From NCBI GenBank assembly GCA_037042185.1, contig JAXQJY010000026.1:248001-312000 (forward strand): a stretch of 64,000 nucleotides of DNA, read 5' to 3'. The notes beneath the pieces are model-generated. The model was not told the DNA's origin. It searched no databases and saw only the letters and a list, made by a program, of their open reading frames with translations. A program made the translations under genes and the position numbers. Shown piece after piece: positions 1-11,609 of the stretch. Origin of the DNA: Sordariomycetes sp. S80-01Y. Taxonomy: Eukaryota > Ascomycota > Sordariomycetes. The stretch's first letter is position 1. Each line of letters begins with the position of its first letter.

Positions 1-2904
1 GATTACCAGAGGACGTTATTTGCACAGGCCGGATGCCATTTGGCTTTTGGGACCAAGGCCACGATCCTGAAGCTCAAATCTTCTCTAGGAGATATGCCTG
101 TGCGGTTTGTCGAAGGCCCTACATTGGAGCAAATGCTCGATCCGGAGCCAGTCGAGGTGTATCCGTACGATGTCACACTTGAAGAGGTTAAGCGTCAGAC
201 ACCATTGATTTTGCACACTTCGGGCTCCACAGGTAAGATCCTCGGGCTTTGTTTATAGAAAGCCCCAGTTGGCTTACGCATCAATGAAACAGGACCCCCG
301 AAGCCGATTCGCACCCCGATCGATTCCATAATGAGCATAGCCCGATGCCGCCTGCTCCCGGTACCACGGGAACGCCAATGGTGGTCAGTCGTTGAGCATA
401 AGAGACTGTTTGTCGGCTTCCCACCGTTTCATGTAAGCTTTTGGTCAGATACCCAGACAGTGAATGAGCACTGATACAGCACCCAGGCGGCCGGGACCAT
501 CGGCACTATCATCCTGCCAATCTACTACGATCTCTCCGTCGTATGGGCCCCCAGTGACAGACCACTCAACCACACCATCGCCGAAGCCACGATGAGGCAG
601 ACCAAGGCCCAATGCGCAATGTTGCCGCCATCCGTGGTTGAGGATCTAGCAAAGTCAACATCGGGCATGGAAGCCCTCGCCGGACTTGATTCCATCAGTT
701 ATGGCGGTGGTCCGCTGAACCAGGCGCTCGGTGACCAGGTGGCAAAGCTGACGCGGCTATGCAACATTTATGGCTCGACTGAGGCGTTGATGATGCCTCA
801 AATGTTGACTGAAAGAGAAGATTGGAATTATATCGAGCTGGACCCCAGGATGGGATATGTTTTTGAGCATGCACAAGATGACCTGTACAAGCTCATCATT
901 CGACGGGTTCCGGAACATCCAGACCTGCATTCAGTCTTTTTGCTGATGCCTCATCTTAACGAATTCGCAACTGGAGATATGTGCTCTCCTCATCCGACGA
1001 AGCCTAATCTGTGGTGCATCAAGGGGCGGGTCGACGACCTTGTGATCCTGTCTTCAGGAGAAAAGTTCAATCCGGTCCCCGGCGAGAAGGTCATCGACAA
1101 GTCCCCGTTAGTCAAGCATTGTCTGCTGATCGGACATGGACGGCCGCAAGCTCTGCTCCTTGTTGAACGTAACGCAGAGACGACCAAAGATATGAGTAAC
1201 GAAGAGCTATCCGAAAAGCTGTGGCCAGTCGTGGAAGAGATGAACAGATCGATGGCAACGCAGGCCCACATAACTCCAGAGAACCTCGTCATTGCTCCCC
1301 CGGGCAAGCACTTTTCTACGACACCGAAAGGCTCTGTCCGCCGCAAGGCTACAGAAGAGATGTTCGAGGAAGAGCTGAACGGTGCTTCGGAAAAGCAAGA
1401 TGTCAACAATCACGCGAATCACGAACAAGCAAGCGACAACACCACAAGGCAGTTTAAGCCTGGAGATGAGGAGACAGCAGTTCGAGAGGTGGTGTACTCC
1501 GTCTGCAGAACGACGGAAATTGGCGACGACGATGATCTCTTTGAATACGGGCTTGACTCGATACAAGCACAGCAGATCTCAGGTGCTCTGAAGAAGATAT
1601 CGAAAGTGTGGCCAGAGGACAAGACGGCCGGTACTTCTATTGTGTATGCCAAGCCGACCATCAGAGGACTGATTGAGGCAGTCTGTCCAGAGGTGAAGGA
1701 GGAGAATGGACCGGATGGAGACGTGTCTGACGCACTCATCAAGAAGTATACCTCAGATCTGCCAAATCCGCCGCCTATCAGCCGGCCTGGAGCCGGTATG
1801 ACAGTAGCCATTACAGGGAGCACTGGAAATCTTGGCTGCAATATGCTGAACCGTCTGATTGAGGATCCAGGCGTGTCGAAGATTGTTTGTCTCAACCGCG
1901 CCGTCGGAGGCAAAGAAGCTCAAGATGCTGCGTTCAGCCGCAACCGCCTCACGCAAGCACCCTTGGGAGACAAGGCCATATCTTACCACAAAATCGACCT
2001 TTCACAACCCTTCTTGGGCTTGACTGCGATCGAATACTCCACCATCCAGCGTGAAGTCGATGTGCTGATCCACAACGCTTGGCAGCTCGACTTCCTGCGC
2101 CCGGTCAAGTCCTTCGAAAAGACGCACATCGCCGGCGTCAGACACCTCATCGACTTGTCTGCAGGTTCGCAGCGAGCTATGCGCATTGTGTTCATCTCAT
2201 CTATCGGTGCCGTCGGTGGTACAAGTCCGGACGTGTTCAAAGCTGTTCCTGAAGAAGTCGCCGGCCCGGGAATCGCGTCTGGGGGAAACGGGTATTCCGA
2301 GTCAAAGCTCATTTCAGAGAAGATCTTGGAGCAAGCGGCGGCCAAGAGTGGTGTCAAAGCAAGCATTGTACGTGTTGGACAGGTTGCCGGCCCCGGCGGA
2401 GATTCTCAAGGGACCTGGAGCACAACAGACTGGTTCCCGCGAATTGTGATGTCTGCCAAAGTCTTGAGGTCTCTCCCTGAAAATCTTGGGATGACCAGCA
2501 CAGTGGACTGGGTACCAATCAACACGGTATCTGAAGTTCTCATGGATATCGTCAACGGGACGCAGTCCGACTCATTTCCCAAGCTCAACGTCTTCCATAT
2601 TGTAAATCCGCAAGGCATCCACTGGAAGGAGCTCGCTCCGGGCGTCGCGCGATATCTCGGCGAGGACGTGCGTATCGTGAGCTTTGGGAGCTGGATAGAG
2701 GAGCTGCGCGTGGCGATTAAGGAAAAGGAGCCCGGATCCATTCCTGTCGAGGCGCTTCTCCCATGGCTGGAAGGTATGAACCAGGGCGTCGAGATGGCAG
2801 GCCTTTCAGTAGAGAAAACGAAGGCTTTATCCCCAGCTCTGGCATCCGTGGGACCAATTCAACTGTCTTGGTTGGAAAGATGGATGGCTGACTGGGGCTT
2901 GTAA
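1..2904 (+). CDS. NRPS-like adenylation-thiolation-reductase enzyme, 5' partial
   Basis: Fungal adenylate-forming reductase: it should activate a carboxylic acid with ATP, load it on a phosphopantetheine arm and release it reductively with NAD(P)H. Exons 1-232, 293-432 and 487-2904 (introns 233-292 and 433-486) give about 929 visible residues; the N-terminus lies left of the window. The splice at 232/293 rebuilds the ATP-binding core TSGSTGGPPKPI. Later come NIYGSTEA, GRVDDLVILSSGEKF and TPKGSVRRK (adenylation core motifs), then FEYGLDSIQ with the serine that carries the arm, then a thioester-reductase Rossmann domain with GSTGNLG and the YSESK catalytic Tyr/Lys. No condensation domain is seen. 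It is convergent with the permease at 3165. Substrate unknown; it could serve a small metabolite pathway continuing to the left. Family call is sure. Confidence 0.93.
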
Positions 2905-3164
2905 ACGGGGGTTTGTACGGTCACAATTGACAAGCGGTGCCGACGAATGCTGGTTGACACCGAATTAGAAACCTTGAATATGAGATTTGCCTCATTTGAG
3001 CCGTGAAAGTGTTAAAAGGGAGGATGAAAGAAAACTTCCACCAGGACGATTGTTACATAATGTAGACCATAGTCCTGCGTCCCTCGCGATCTCATCTAGC
3101 TCCGACCTGATCGACGCCCTCAAGTCGCCGAGACTCCGCTCCGAGGATAAAATGCAAACAAAAT

Positions 3165-4757
3165 CTAGTGCTCGGCATACGCATCGATCTTCTTGCGTCC
3201 AAACTCCCTCGTCTTCGTCCCGCTCGCAAACAGCAAATCCAACTCCTCAAAGGTCTTGTCCTTGGTCTCAGGCAGCCGGAACCAAGTCCAGGCGAAGAAA
3301 GCCAAGGAGCACCCACCCCAAAAGAAGCCCGTCTTTCCACTCCACCCACCAGCTGTAGGGTTGAGCATGTATGGATTGACCACGTTGCAGATGATCTGGG
3401 CGATGTAATATGTGATGCGCGCGAGGCAGACACTCTTGTTGCGAAGCCGCACGGAAGATGCTTCGGTGATAATGGCATAGGCCACCGGGCCGACGGACAG
3501 ATAGTACACACCAAGCCAGACGATCATCATGCCTGCTTGGGCGAAGCTTCCAGTTGAGGAACCAGCTGCACCGACATCAATCAGACCAACCGTTATCAGC
3601 ACGAGGCCGAGGACGCCGAGACCCCAGAGGTAGATGGTGCGACGGCCCACCCTCTGCAGAAAAGTCCAAGAAATGATGGTGCCCAGGGCGGCAATGGCGA
3701 GACCTCCAACTGACATGCGGAAGCTGATGGAGTTTGACAAACCGGCCTGAACGAAGAAGTAAGTTGGCGTGCCACCCATAGCACTACCACAGAAAGGCTG
3801 GGCAGCGAAGGTCAAGCAAGCTATTTCGGTGCGACGCAGATCCACCCCTCGGAAACAGTCCAGGTACGAAGTCCCCTGGTCAATCTCCATTTCGATCTTG
3901 TTGGTGTGTATCATCATGGCCACCGTGCTCTTTGCCTCGGAATGCTGCTTCTTGGAGCTGAGTCGGATGACGGATCGTTCGGCGGCGGCGTAGTCACCGT
4001 TGCGGACGTGGTGCCAGGGCGATTCGGGAGCAAACCAGAGGATGGCGAACAGGGGGACCGGCCACACCCACTGGATGGCGAAGGGTACGCGGTAGGACCA
4101 CTGCGAATCGACATCCGAGAAGCCAGCCTGCACTCCGGCAGAGATGAGCTGTCCAATAGCCCAGCAGAGATTGACATAAACGGTCAGATAGCCGCGCAAA
4201 GCCATAGGGCAGACTTCGGAGGCGTAGGCTGGCGCCATCGTAGCGAAAACACCCCAGGGAATGCCACAGAGAAATTGCCCGACCAACAGGACCGGCAAGT
4301 TTGGGGAGAAGAAGGATATGAAGATGAAGCAGCAGATAGCCGTCAAGCTCGCGAGCAAGACCCTCCTATATCCGAAGCGATGAGTGAAGTAGCCATTTGC
4401 GAAGGCGCCGATGATGGTGCCTACGCTGACGGCGTTGCTCAGCCCGTTCTGCCACGACGCGGTGATCTCGTACGAATCGGTGCCGGCAAAGTAGGTGCCG
4501 TACTTGCTTCGGAAAGATTCCTGGGCGAAGAAAGACTGGATCAGAACGATATCGTAGCCTTCCATGATGATGGAGGCTGACACGAGGACGGACCAGATGG
4601 CGGCTTGGGGGTAGCGACGGATAGCTTCGACGAAGCCGAGGGCATGCTCCTGCTCGGCAGCATGCTTCGCCGCGGTTTCGTCTTTTGCGGCGTCCTCAAC
4701 TGGGACCGCATGCTCGGCGTCAATCTTCTCCATCATGTCTTGTTTGTGGACGGACAT
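3165..4757 (-). CDS. MFS sugar permease, maltose/hexose type
   Basis: Proton-coupled sugar permease of the MFS sugar-porter family in the plasma membrane. One exon of 530 residues, normal for the family. The ATG at 4757 (MSVHKQDMMEK) is used; the open frame runs upstream only through a TTG codon. A charged N-tail is followed by a first helix ending in MEGYDIVLIQSFF, typical of fungal alpha-glucoside (MAL31-like) permeases. The loop motif QRVGRRTIYL and the C-terminal PETKDKTFEELDLLF are family signatures. About 12 helices can be read. It is divergent from the regulator at 5189 and shares a 431-base intergenic region with a CCCCAC triplet, so glucose repression and local regulation are plausible. 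Substrate cannot be fixed from sequence: maltose-type is likely, another sugar possible. Confidence 0.92.
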   Translation of the reverse strand: MSVHKQDMMEKIDAEHAVPVEDAAKDETAAKHAAEQEHALGFVEAIRRYPQAAIWSVLVSASIIMEGYDIVLIQSFFAQESFRSKYGTYFAGTDSYEITASWQNGLSNAVSVGTIIGAFANGYFTHRFGYRRVLLASLTAICCFIFISFFSPNLPVLLVGQFLCGIPWGVFATMAPAYASEVCPMALRGYLTVYVNLCWAIGQLISAGVQAGFSDVDSQWSYRVPFAIQWVWPVPLFAILWFAPESPWHHVRNGDYAAAERSVIRLSSKKQHSEAKSTVAMMIHTNKIEMEIDQGTSYLDCFRGVDLRRTEIACLTFAAQPFCGSAMGGTPTYFFVQAGLSNSISFRMSVGGLAIAALGTIISWTFLQRVGRRTIYLWGLGVLGLVLITVGLIDVGAAGSSTGSFAQAGMMIVWLGVYYLSVGPVAYAIITEASSVRLRNKSVCLARITYYIAQIICNVVNPYMLNPTAGGWSGKTGFFWGGCSLAFFAWTWFRLPETKDKTFEELDLLFASGTKTREFGRKKIDAYAEH

Positions 4758-5188
4758 GAGGGGCGATTGCAAGTGAGTGAGTTCACTCGCTGTAGTTTGA
4801 AGAAGGTTGGGAGGACAATGACTTGCTCACTGGCCCAGTCGCCAAGCAGAAGGACGATCTTGACCACTTTATAGAGATATCGGAGACGAGTTCCGCAGTC
4901 GACAGCCTGGGGTGACTGTGGGGGAGGCCACTAGCAGCACATGGCGTGGAGAAAAGGGGGAAGAATCCGGAGGGCACCCCACCCCCACCCCCACCGGAGA
5001 CGGTCCATGGCATCCGTTGTGACGATCACTTGGAGATTCCCCCATCGTCGTACGAGCGACAATGTCAAGTGAGAAGCCGCGAACGCCTCAGCCAAGCAGC
5101 AGAGCGAGACGAGGCCTTGCGAGCTGATCTGCGTCCTGTCCAACTCTACTGGCACCTCGAACCGGACGTCAATTGAAACAGCGTCGCC
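4758..5188. other. Divergent intergenic region, permease / C2H2-Zn2Cys6 regulator
   Basis: This is the shared 5' region of two divergent genes. The only clear structure is the C-rich hexamer triplet at 4977-4994. No convincing gene. Confidence 0.6.
4977..4994 (-). promoter_or_regulatory. Perfect triple CCCCAC repeat, candidate CreA/Mig1 sites
   Basis: Three back-to-back CCCCAC hexamers. On the minus strand each reads GTGGGG, which fits the published CreA consensus SYGGRG. The repeat lies 220 bases upstream of the permease ATG and about 195 upstream of the regulator ATG. Binding is inference; it could also be a simple repeat. Confidence 0.45.
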
Positions 5189-8038
5189 ATGAACGAATTC
5201 CACTGCGAGCAGTGCGGCAGCTGCTTCACCCGTCAAGAGCACCTCGCGAGACACGCTCGCACTCATACCAAGGAGAAGCCGCACCTTTGCTTCGAATGCG
5301 GCAAGAGTTTCTCGAGAAGAGATGCTCTTCTGAGGCACTCGGCTTCGCACGCGTCCGCGGCCAGGGTGACGAGCGCCTTCTCGAGAGCCTGTCGCCAATG
5401 CGCTGCCAGCCGCGCACGATGCACGCGCGATCAGCCTTGTGGACGCTGTTCCGACAAGGGCCTCTTCTGCGACTACCCCCCGAGCAGAAGGAAGCGTGGA
5501 AACTCTTCTTGTGCGCAGCCGTCGAATGGGCTTCAGGGCGCCCTCGACACACCTGGGCGGAGCGAGGGTGTCGGCGTGTCTGACGATCCCTGGAGTACCT
5601 TGACTCCTGTTGCCGGGCAGGAGACGCTTGAGCAGGTTCCAGGATGCTGGCCTGTCACAAACGACTTCGCCTTCTCCCAGGTGCATGCCGTACAATCCGC
5701 GACTTGCGGGGTGATGCAACCCCTGGCAATGTCGGCGATGAACTGGCTGCCGCCCGAAAGCTCGATGCCCCCGAACTGGGAAGCCTGGCAAGCCGGCATC
5801 TCGAATGGACGACCGAGCAACGACATGGGGCCACCCTCTTCTATGCCAGCGCATCTGGTCGACAACGCTCAGAACGGACAACCTTGGCGAGAGCCCGAAG
5901 GTGACAGTGGCGTGGACGTGTCAGGGCGGATAGCAACGATGCCTACCTCAGCTGGTACGGACAGAGATAGTCCCAGAAGCCCCTCTAGTCCCCAGTCAGT
6001 GCAGTCTGAGGGGGCTCCAAGCGCAGGCGACGCAACCCTGTACGTGGACGGGGCGTCAACACGACTGCCATTCAAGGGACGATGTGCTGAGAGCCACACA
6101 AAGGAGAGGAATGTCGAACAAGCAGCGTCTGTTGTCAGCTCAGAGGATGAGTCCGAATTACCAAGTCCGTGGTCACAACCTGTGAACACGCCCTCGGCTG
6201 CGTCGAAACCCCGAGACAGAAGCGTTTTGACGGGGCACTTGTCCGCTGAGGCATTCAGTCATCTTGTGCTACAGCTTCAGTCTAGATCAAGCGCGGAGAT
6301 CGATGTGTCGGAGGGCCGGCTGCCTATGCTCAGGTACATGCGAGCCTTTCTGCGATTATACTTCCGCCACTTTCATCCCGCCTGGCCATTTCTCCCGCCT
6401 GATTTGACCTACTATGAGGAACCTACACGATGGATTCTGCTATTGGCGGTGACCGCGGTTGGATCGAGATACGCCACAGGCGGCCAGTGTGTTAGGTACA
6501 GCGAGCTTCTATGTGACGTGCTGGGCAGGTCTACCCCCCTCCTTCTCGACGAAATGCAGCAGAGCCTGCCAGCAGACGACACATCCGTGCGGAAGACCTC
6601 TGGGACCCCGCGGAAGGAAGATGATCTGGCAGTGCTGCAGGCAGCTGTACTCGATATCGCCAGCAAATGCCACGATAGCCGCTTCGCGTCTCCAACGGCG
6701 GCATTCGCTCAAATATTCATAACCGTCGATCTATGCCGTAGCACGGGCTTATTGAAGACAATGCAATCGTCGAGTGTTGAAGGGAGTGGTGTCAGTGTCC
6801 TCGACGAATGGATGTGGAGGCAGCTTAGGATCAGGACTGGCTTGATGATCTGGGCACTCGACAGCATGATTTCCTTTGAGTTCTGCCGAAACCCGCTGTT
6901 TCGTCTCGACGATGCCGCCGTCTCTCTGCCCTGTCGGGCGAGCCTATGGGAGCATCCGACGTATGACGGCGTTGAAACTTCAGATAAGCATTCGGGTAAG
7001 TCTCCGCCTTCTTGTATCGAGATTTCACGAGTCTGACGGTTCGACTAATGACCAACCGCTTTTGCAGTGACCATCCCAAAAGCTATGGAGATATTGTACA
7101 TGGAAAAGGGGCTACCACCGAACACCGACAACCTGGGGACAAACATTCTCATCTTCGCCATATGCAGGCGAACAAGGGAAGCGTTCCAACACTATCAAAC
7201 TCCCCTTGCATCTTGGGTACCCACGGCACGCGTCCGAAGAGAGAGCTCGACCTACGCGAACCACACAAAGGTTGAAGAATGTTGGCCGCCCTCGTTACCG
7301 ATTCTGTCCAAGTGGCGCAACTCGGCTTGCGACTGCTTGGATATCCTCCATTGGAACGCCAATGGGACAGTAGCGAAGGCCGGCGGCTGGGAGCACCCCG
7401 CCGTGCTTAATCTTCATCTGTCACGCCTGCTGATTCTCGCACCTACCCAGGACTTGCAGCGCATGGCTGCGTCTATATCGTCCGAGAACTGTAGCTCTGA
7501 GGGCAGTGAAATTGGCAGACGAGCCAACTTAATCTTCCAGTGGGCTTGTAAGGACCAGCACAAAGCGAGGTTGTCGGTAATACACGCAGGTGCATTGCTC
7601 TGGCACATCCGGAGGTACTGCGTGGGAAGCTTCCTGGAGCCATTTGCAGCCTTCGCGGCAACGCTCGTCATCTGGGCGTACAGTTCAGGCAGGCAGCAGA
7701 GTAAACTTCACCTTAACGATGACAGAGACCCACGAAGGATGGAGGAGGACAGTGACACAATCTTCCTCCACCTCGACCGCCCGCTGGACGACGAGCTCGT
7801 TCAAGAGTTTGTCGTGTCGGGAGACAAGATGGCAGGGCACCTCGCTGGTGTTGGCGACATCAGGTCAGAGGGCGCGCCGGGCAGGATTCTGAAGATGGGT
7901 ATGGGCGTCCTTACTGATGTCAAGCTGGGGAGACACATTGCAAGGGACGAGGAACCAGTTGGCGACGACTGGCCTGGCGTGTGGGGCATCGAGCAGGTTT
8001 ACATTGATCGGCTGGAGCGCTTGATGAAAGCTCTCTGA
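5189..8038 (+). CDS. Transcription factor with two C2H2 fingers plus Zn2Cys6 cluster
   Basis: Nuclear DNA-binding regulator of about 925 residues. Exons 5189-6995 and 7068-8038; the intron 6996-7067 has GTAAGT, an internal CTAAT and TTTGCAG. Residues C6/C9/H22/H26 and C34/C37/H50/H54 form two C2H2 fingers; C68/C71/C78/C84/C87/C94 form a fungal Zn2Cys6 cluster directly behind. A Ser/Pro-rich linker follows, then a fungal-specific regulatory domain starting near the aromatic FRHFHPAWPFLPP stretch and running across the intron. The C2H2+Zn2Cys6 combination is a known fungal type. It sits between a sugar permease (divergent) and a GH39-like hydrolase (same strand), so control of sugar or hemicellulose use is an attractive inference without direct proof. 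Confidence 0.92.
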
Positions 8039-8306
8039 GAACTGTGGAGTAATGCTGAATGTTGGTTTCAGAGGGTTGTTTTATGATCGGCATCAACACT
8101 GTTATGGGCATTTCACAAGAGGTATACCATCGAGACGTTCGGAAATTTAAGCTATATGAGGGTCTCATCTCTGACTGAGAGCACAGCCATGGCGAACATG
8201 CAACATATGAAGATTTCTATGATATGGAATTCTGTACGAGGCTTGTTATATCGGTTCCTGTCCGACTGTGTCCAAAACGTAGCGACGGAGGCTGCCACAA
8301 CCCCTC

Positions 8307-8359
8307 CCCCACAGGCTATGCCCAGGCATGCATCGAGACGCCACCACCCCCACCCCCAC
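8307..8359 (-). promoter_or_regulatory. Three CCCCAC hexamers upstream of the GH39 gene, candidate CreA sites
   Basis: CCCCAC occurs at 8307-8312, 8348-8353 and 8354-8359, the last two adjacent, about 415-467 bases upstream of the GH39 ATG at 8774. Each reads GTGGGG on the other strand, matching SYGGRG. It is the same hexamer as in the permease promoter. The rest of 8039-8773 holds no gene that I can support. Confidence 0.45.
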
Positions 8360-8680
8360 TCCGATTGAGAACAGGCTAGGATATACTACAGCACCATAAA
8401 CCAGCTGATATGCATGTGGTTCCTGGTTACTGTGGTGCTGTTTCCTCCCCGCACTACCTGCGATTGGGCCGCTTGTTCGTAGACATTGCAAGTCTGAAGT
8501 CAGGCCAAGGATTTTCGGTTACCTTAGAGGCCAACCCGTATTGTGAAAAGGCGTCTGCCAGGATCGGGATCCCCGTGGGGATTGTACCGAAGTGCCGAGC
8601 TTAGTCTGTGGGGTTGAAGTGCCGAAGAGAGGTAACGTTCAAGTCGTGGGGTCGTGAGGGGGCCAATGCCGGAAAATGAG

Positions 8681-8687
8681 TATATAA
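8681..8687 (+). promoter_or_regulatory. TATA box of the GH39 gene
   Basis: TATATAA lies 87-93 bases upstream of the ATG at 8774, with a CCAAT pentamer at 8663-8667 just ahead. Position fits a fungal core promoter. Confidence 0.6.
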
Positions 8688-8773
8688 CACATGGACCTTC
8701 CGCCGGCTTCAGGATCAAGTTAGTGACAGTCAACTCCTTCTCGCCTGCATCGATATTTGCCCCGTCTTCCACA

Positions 8774-10332
8774 ATGACCGAAATTGTGAAGCTGCTTTCC
8801 ATAGCTGGCGTTGCCAGCGCCGCTTCGCACGTTGTCCCACGACAGGATGTTGCGGGCACGGCCACCGTCAACGCGGCTGAGCCTTCTGGTACGCCGGAGC
8901 ACTTGGGCTCGGGCTTTATCTACGGTCTTCGTTCTAACGAAGACGGCTCTGCCAATAATGACATCCCGTCAGAGCTCATTGAAGGAATGGGATTCAACTA
9001 CTGCCGTGCCGGAGGTGCGCAGATGGCAGACTCCCTAGGTTGGGTTGCTGGGGAGTATGAGGTACTGTTCTCCTAGAGGTACCTCTCGGACACCTGAATC
9101 AGCCATTGTCCTAACATCGTACTTGAAACAGGGACGATTCCTCTCGACACTTTCCAACTACCGTACTTCCCGCTTGTACGGCGCTCGCTTTACGGTCCTC
9201 ATGCACGATCTGTGGGGAGCCGACAGCCTGCAAAGTCCTGACTTCTCTTGGCCTGGTGACAACGGCGACTGGGCTGAATATGATAAATTTTTAGACCAGG
9301 TGTTCTCGGACATCACTGAGTATGACATGGCTGAGGGCCTTGACATCGATATCTGGAACGAGCCTGACATCGAAAATTTCTGGGGCCAGTCTCAGGAGCA
9401 GTACCTTGCGATGTGGAACAGAACATACCACAGGATCCGGTAAGTTTGACGATCGGTGATGTTCATCAAGTGCACATTCTAATCTGATGCAGAGAAGAAA
9501 TCCCCGATATCCCAATCACAGGACCTTCGGTATCCGGTCCTCCAACTCGTGGCAATGAGTGGTGGGAGACCTACATGCCTTATATCGCAGAGACAGACAC
9601 CGTACCCGACCAGTACTCCTGGCATCTCCTTGATACGAGCCGCAATTTGCGCGAGTCTAGGGATCAATTCAACTCATTCCGGGAGGAAAATGATCTCCCG
9701 GAACGTCCCATCAACATCAACGAGTATGCCTGGAACGACGATGGCGAGCAATCCCCTGCCGGCGCTGTGTTCTACCTCTCCCAGCTGGAGCGTTACAACG
9801 CTCACGGCCTCCGCGCCAACTGGGGTTCCGGTCCTCTCCTCCAAGATCTCCTCGCTAACCTGGTGGTCAACGAAAATGGCACCTACAAACCTACCGGCGA
9901 GTGGCACGTCTACAACTACTACGTCACCGAGATGAAGGGCTCACGGCTGGCAACCACCGCCTCTGAAGACGAGCTTTTCGAGGTCTACGCCACTGCTGGA
10001 GACTCGTACGACACCACAAAGATCCTCGCCGCTGTTCGACCCATTGCTGGGATTAAAGAATACGACATTACCGTTACTGGTCTACGGGAGCGAGGCCTCA
10101 CTGGCGACACCGTCAATATCAAGACTTGGAAGTTCGAAGGGCCCGATATTGACACTGCTATTGAGGGACCTATTGATTTGGGAATCGCCGAGCATTCAAT
10201 TGTTGATGACAAGGCAAGTTGTCTCATTAGCGGCTATTTTCTGTTCAACGCTAACTTGGATCGCAGCTCACGTTCTGGCTCCGCGCAGATGCTACCACAA
10301 CAGCCTATGCTTTCGAGATCGTTCAGTCATGA
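8774..10332 (+). CDS. Secreted glycoside hydrolase, GH39-like
   Basis: Retaining (beta/alpha)8 glycosidase of clan A, closest in pattern to GH39 (beta-xylosidase type). Exons 8774-9061, 9132-9439, 9493-10213 and 10267-10332 give 460 residues. The first 17 or so residues (MTEIVKLLSIAGVASAA) look like a signal peptide. The acid/base Glu is likely E173 in DIWNEPDIENFW and the nucleophile E276 in NINEYAW, about 100 residues apart as expected. The last intron, 10214-10266, begins AAG/GCAAGT, a GC-AG intron; splicing it restores LTFWLRADATTTAYAFEIVQ and a stop, whereas reading through gives a low-quality tail. It follows the regulator on the same strand and has upstream CCCCAC hexamers. The substrate is probably a xylan or related glycan, but a relative of unknown activity is possible. 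Confidence 0.87.
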
Positions 10333-11609
10333 GTCAAAAAGACATGTGTTGTCATGTTGCTCGTTCTTTTTCTTTGATGCGCAATCTGGAGCTTCCCCTT
10401 GAACCATCCAGTACACCAACGGGACCATTGATGAGGCTGGAGCCGAGGGACGAAGCGCTACAATAGAACGGCTGCTATCGACCCTTTATAAATATAAACT
10501 CATATGATTCCATGTTCCACACAAGAGCAACGTGAATCCTTTCGGAGGAGATTGATTTTGCAGCTCGTGTCGTCGCGAACAGCGCTTGGCGTCTTCGGGT
10601 TACCCTGTAGAAGCAGTTCAGTGTCCATGTAGTGCCAGGTGAAGGCGAAAGAAAGCACAAATGTGGACTAGATTGTAAGCCGCTAAAAGGTGTAACGTAG
10701 CTGCTCGGGCTTGATTTGGAGAAGGGTGCGAGTTGGATCGGGCTTTGCTTGATGCTGCGGTTTGTCAGGAAGAGCTTTGTTGGCCCATTGCAAATTTGGG
10801 GCAACTTGGGCTCATGAAACTTCAGAAGGTTGAAAAAGCCCTTCAGCAGTCGAAGGCTTTATAGCACAATTATGAAATAATATATCGTGTTTATTTCCCT
10901 AAAGAGCGATAGTGTTACAAAAATAGGCGACGAAAATTGCATTGAGAAGGGTTTCCATGGGACGCGTGGTCCTGTAAATGCGAGAAACGAGGTAGTCTAC
11001 CAGGGTGAAAAAGAAAATACACAGAATTGGTCAATGCGCGTATGAAAACTGGCGCTCATGGACGGCCTCTAGTGGTGAAATATTCATCTAGTCAAGTGCA
11101 GCAAGGATCGTGAGCGCTAGCATCGGAAGTCATTGACCAATATCTACCTAACGCTGAGGGGTCAAGAGATGTTATCACGAGGAAAGCATGAGTTGAATAC
11201 GTGTTTATGGCCACCGAGCTTATTGATTGTCTACTTATTAAAGCGTTGGTTGTCCCGTGGCCATGGCTTTACCCCTATTTTTGGGTGGTTTTACTTTTAT
11301 ACTGTTTTTAGGCCTCGTCCAAGCGGAGTCGCTCAAGAACAAGAATTTGTGAACTTTTTGAATTTTGTTTGGGCGACCCTAGCCTTTCTGGTATGTATTG
11401 TTTTTGTTTTGTTTTGTTGTTGTTCTGGGTGTTTCTTTTTGAGTTTTGTGATTTTAGGTCTTTTTCTTCATTTTCTTTTAAATGCCTAGCAACAATCGAG
11501 CGTCATGTTGCTGTCCCTGGCCTTGTAATCACTCTCTCGGCTGGTGAAGTGATTTTGTTCGCCGAGAGAGCAACCAGAAGTCTGCCGCTCTAGTATGAAA
11601 CTACTGCGA
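10333..11609. other. Intergenic region with a T/GT-rich tract
   Basis: No supported gene. 11270-11480 is a T- and GT-rich low-complexity stretch with many TTTTG/TTGTT runs. An open frame across it starts only at TTG and encodes a Phe/Leu/Val run, so I read it as non-coding. Confidence 0.5.

Noticed and set aside
11133-11489. 118-codon frame rich in Phe, Leu and Val
   Set aside because: It begins at TTG and lies over a T/GT-rich low-complexity tract; no gene-like features.
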